From Pseudomonas berkeleyensis (GTDB lineage Bacteria; Pseudomonadota; Gammaproteobacteria; Pseudomonadales; Pseudomonadaceae): a DNA stretch of 64,000 nt. Below the pieces are notes generated by a model, which did not search any database, was not told where the DNA came from, and saw only the letters and a program-made list of their open reading frames with translations. Numbering within the stretch: position 1 is the stretch's first letter; every line of letters begins with the position of its first letter. The translations under genes and the position numbers were made by a program. Location: the NCBI RefSeq assembly GCF_014109765.1, contig NZ_CP059139.1:3042001-3106000 (forward strand). Direction: 5' to 3'. This document shows positions 62,583 to 64,000 of this stretch, piece after piece.

Positions 62583-62655
62583 TGACGTTCAGTACCGATA
62601 AAACTACGCCGAAAAGGCAAATTCGTCAAAGCAGACCAAAGTATTGTCGACAATA
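62570..62655 (-). promoter_or_regulatory. Operator pair of the prp operon (TGTCGACA boxes)
   Basis: A perfect 14-bp palindrome TATTGTCGACAATA lies at 62642-62655. The same TTGTCGACA core recurs at 62570-62578, inside the first codons of the regulator. The two are 75 bp apart. Palindromes of this kind are normal GntR operators, so the repressor may bind both and block its own promoter. Confidence 0.7.
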
Positions 62656-62866
62656 TTATTGAGCCACTCAACCGCACCACTGCTGACGTTACTTGCAGAA
62701 AGCTACATAAGCGTCTGTCTGCATGGAAAATCTCCATGCTAGAATGGCGCCCGCTCACGCCGGGCCACATGCCTGGCTATGCCTGCTAGACTCCTGACAG
62801 GCAAACGCGTCGGTAAACTGCCGTCAGTCGCCCACAACGCCCCTGGCAACATCTCCTCAAGGACTT

Positions 62867-63403
62867 ATGACCCTCAAGCCCTTCGCCCTGTTGCTTTGCC
62901 TGCTAGCTCTCTCCTGCCCAAGTCTTGCGGCAGGCAAAACCATTTATGGTCTCAACGAATACATCCTCATCCAGGATCTCGATCTGGTCGTTGCAGGCAA
63001 ACTCGACACGGGTGCCAAGACCGCCTCACTCAGTGCGCGCGACATCAAACGCTTCAAACGTGACGGGGAAACCTGGGTTCGTTTCGTCCTGGCCATCGAC
63101 GGTGCAGAAGATCAGATCGTCGAGCGGCCACTGGCGCGTATCAGCAAGATCAAACGCCGTGCCGGTGACTTCGATCCGGACGAAGGCAAGACCTACACAC
63201 CACGCCCGGTTATCGAGCTTCACCTGTGCATGGGACAGGCCCTGCGCACGATCGAAGTGAACTTGACCGACCGAAGCGCATTCCAATACCCGCTGCTGAT
63301 TGGCTCCGAAGCGCTGAAAAACTTCGAAGCCGTGATCGATCCAAGCCTTAAATACGCTGCCGGCAAGCCCGGCTGCGACTCTGACGCAACCCCTGGCGAG
63401 TAA
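62867..63403 (+). CDS. Retropepsin-like aspartic peptidase (RimK-associated family)
   Basis: The 178-residue protein has a signal peptide (PFALLLCLLALSCPSLAAG) and the catalytic motif KLDTGAKTASLSARDI (D-T-G-A). A hydrophobic VIELHLCMG and PLLIGSEALKNF complete the fold. The family (ATP-dependent zinc protease, DUF4124-like old names) is found beside ATP-grasp ligases and 7TM proteins, where it is proposed to act in the periplasm. The ATG follows CTCAAGGACTT. The next gene lies 5 bp downstream. Confidence 0.85.
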   Translation: MTLKPFALLLCLLALSCPSLAAGKTIYGLNEYILIQDLDLVVAGKLDTGAKTASLSARDIKRFKRDGETWVRFVLAIDGAEDQIVERPLARISKIKRRAGDFDPDEGKTYTPRPVIELHLCMGQALRTIEVNLTDRSAFQYPLLIGSEALKNFEAVIDPSLKYAAGKPGCDSDATPGE

Positions 63404-63408
63404 TTCCC

Positions 63409-64000
63409 ATGCGCTCTCTGAACCTGCATCTGAAAATCCTGATCACCTTGCTGGTGGCTCTGGGTGTTCTGATTACGGCATATCAAATCTTCATCCTCGG
63501 CATTCCGGTGACCGAAGACGAGACCGACGACCTGTGGAACATCGACGCCAAGGTCGAATTCCAGGCCAGCCCGCGCGAACCCGTGAAACTGCAGATGTTC
63601 GTGCCGCCGCTGAACCAGGATTACGTGAGCCTCAACGAGAGCTTCATCTCCAACAACTATGGCGTGAGCGTCAACCGTGTCGACGGCAACCGCCGCGTCA
63701 CCTGGTCCGCCCGCCGCGCCAACGGCAAGCAGACTCTCTACTACCGCCTGGTACTGACCAAGCGTTACAGCGGCGAACAGACTCAGGCCAAAGGCCCGAT
63801 CTTCCGCGATAGCCTGCCTGTGGAAGGCCCGGAGAAAATTGCCGCAGAAGCCCTGCTGGCACCAATCCGCCAGCACTCGGCGGATGTCGAGACCTTCATC
63901 AGCGAGACCATCAAGCGCGTCAACAACGTGGGTGATGACAACGTCAAGCTGCTGCTTGGCGGCGATACCTCCACGGCAAACAAGGCCAAGGTAGTCGACC
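63409..64000 (+). CDS. Inactive transglutaminase-7TM fusion protein, N-terminal part (cut by window end)
   Basis: The open frame reaches the end of the window without a stop; 197 residues are visible. It starts MRSLNLHLKILITLLVALGV with one membrane helix, then a periplasmic domain (WNIDAKVEFQASPREPVKLQMFVPPLNQDYVSLNESF) as in the inactive transglutaminase fused to seven membrane helices. Together with the retropepsin gene before it, and an ATP-grasp ligase gene expected after it, it forms a conserved envelope operon in pseudomonads linked to osmotic stress tolerance. Confidence 0.75.
   Translation, partial: MRSLNLHLKILITLLVALGVLITAYQIFILGIPVTEDETDDLWNIDAKVEFQASPREPVKLQMFVPPLNQDYVSLNESFISNNYGVSVNRVDGNRRVTWSARRANGKQTLYYRLVLTKRYSGEQTQAKGPIFRDSLPVEGPEKIAAEALLAPIRQHSADVETFISETIKRVNNVGDDNVKLLLGGDTSTANKAKVVD

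Overview
The window looks like a chromosomal segment of a Pseudomonas from the P. mendocina / P. oleovorans side of the genus (genus firm, species an inference). The GC-rich coding style, the crfX-cmpX-sigX-oprF-cobA-nasA-nirD-nirB order, the ppsA/ppsR pair, the GntR-prpB-prpC-acnD-prpF cluster and the EF-P/EarP rhamnosylation pair all fit pseudomonads.

Layout. 1-6.6 kb: a spermidine-synthase-like methyltransferase, then a tight five-gene operon (flavin monooxygenase, BASS transporter, short-chain dehydrogenase, TauE/SafE permease, D-aminoacylase-type amidohydrolase) whose substrate is unknown. 6.7-17.4 kb: class II DAHP synthase, an M48 lipoprotein protease, an LprI-like protein, a YcaQ-type DNA glycosylase, DUF3291, an EamA exporter, DUF1127, two LysR regulators around a TauE permease, then efp and earP.

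17.68-32.08 kb: a 14.4-kb Pf-like filamentous prophage (inovirus) in a tRNA-Ser(GGA) gene. It is bounded by 40-bp direct repeats and rebuilds the 3' end of the tRNA and its terminator. Its right part is the phage core: repressor, Xis-like HTH proteins, a candidate ssDNA-binding protein, coat proteins, a pIII-like adsorption protein, a pVI-like protein, Zot/pI, replication initiator and tyrosine integrase. Its left part is AT-richer cargo: a DUF2059 protein, three membrane proteins of unknown function, a ParD/ParE toxin-antitoxin pair, and an 854-residue TIR-STAND NTPase placed directly behind the phage repressor. This cargo is the most likely undescribed system in the window and looks like an anti-phage or superinfection-immunity locus.

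32.2-45.8 kb: a crotonase, a lipoprotein and a small gene under a near-perfect LexA box, then nitrogen assimilation. nrtABC (nitrate ABC transporter) and nirB-nirD-nasA-cobA (nitrite reductase, nitrate reductase, siroheme methyltransferase) are each preceded by a sigma-54 promoter and by an RNA leader with two hexaloop hairpins and an intrinsic terminator. This is the ANTAR (NasT/NasR-type) antitermination design. A PL7 alginate lyase and a thioesterase lie between them.

45.9-51.4 kb: the envelope-stress block oprF, sigX, cmpX, crfX, cmaX, followed by rraA and an alpha/beta hydrolase. 51.6-64 kb: ppsA and its regulator ppsR, a LysE exporter, the 2-methylcitrate (propionate) operon with GntR-type operator palindromes, and the start of a retropepsin / 7TM-transglutaminase operon that runs off the window. 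Dispersed palindromic repeats (one family at 10.7 kb and 54.1 kb, plus REP-like elements) sit in several intergenic gaps.
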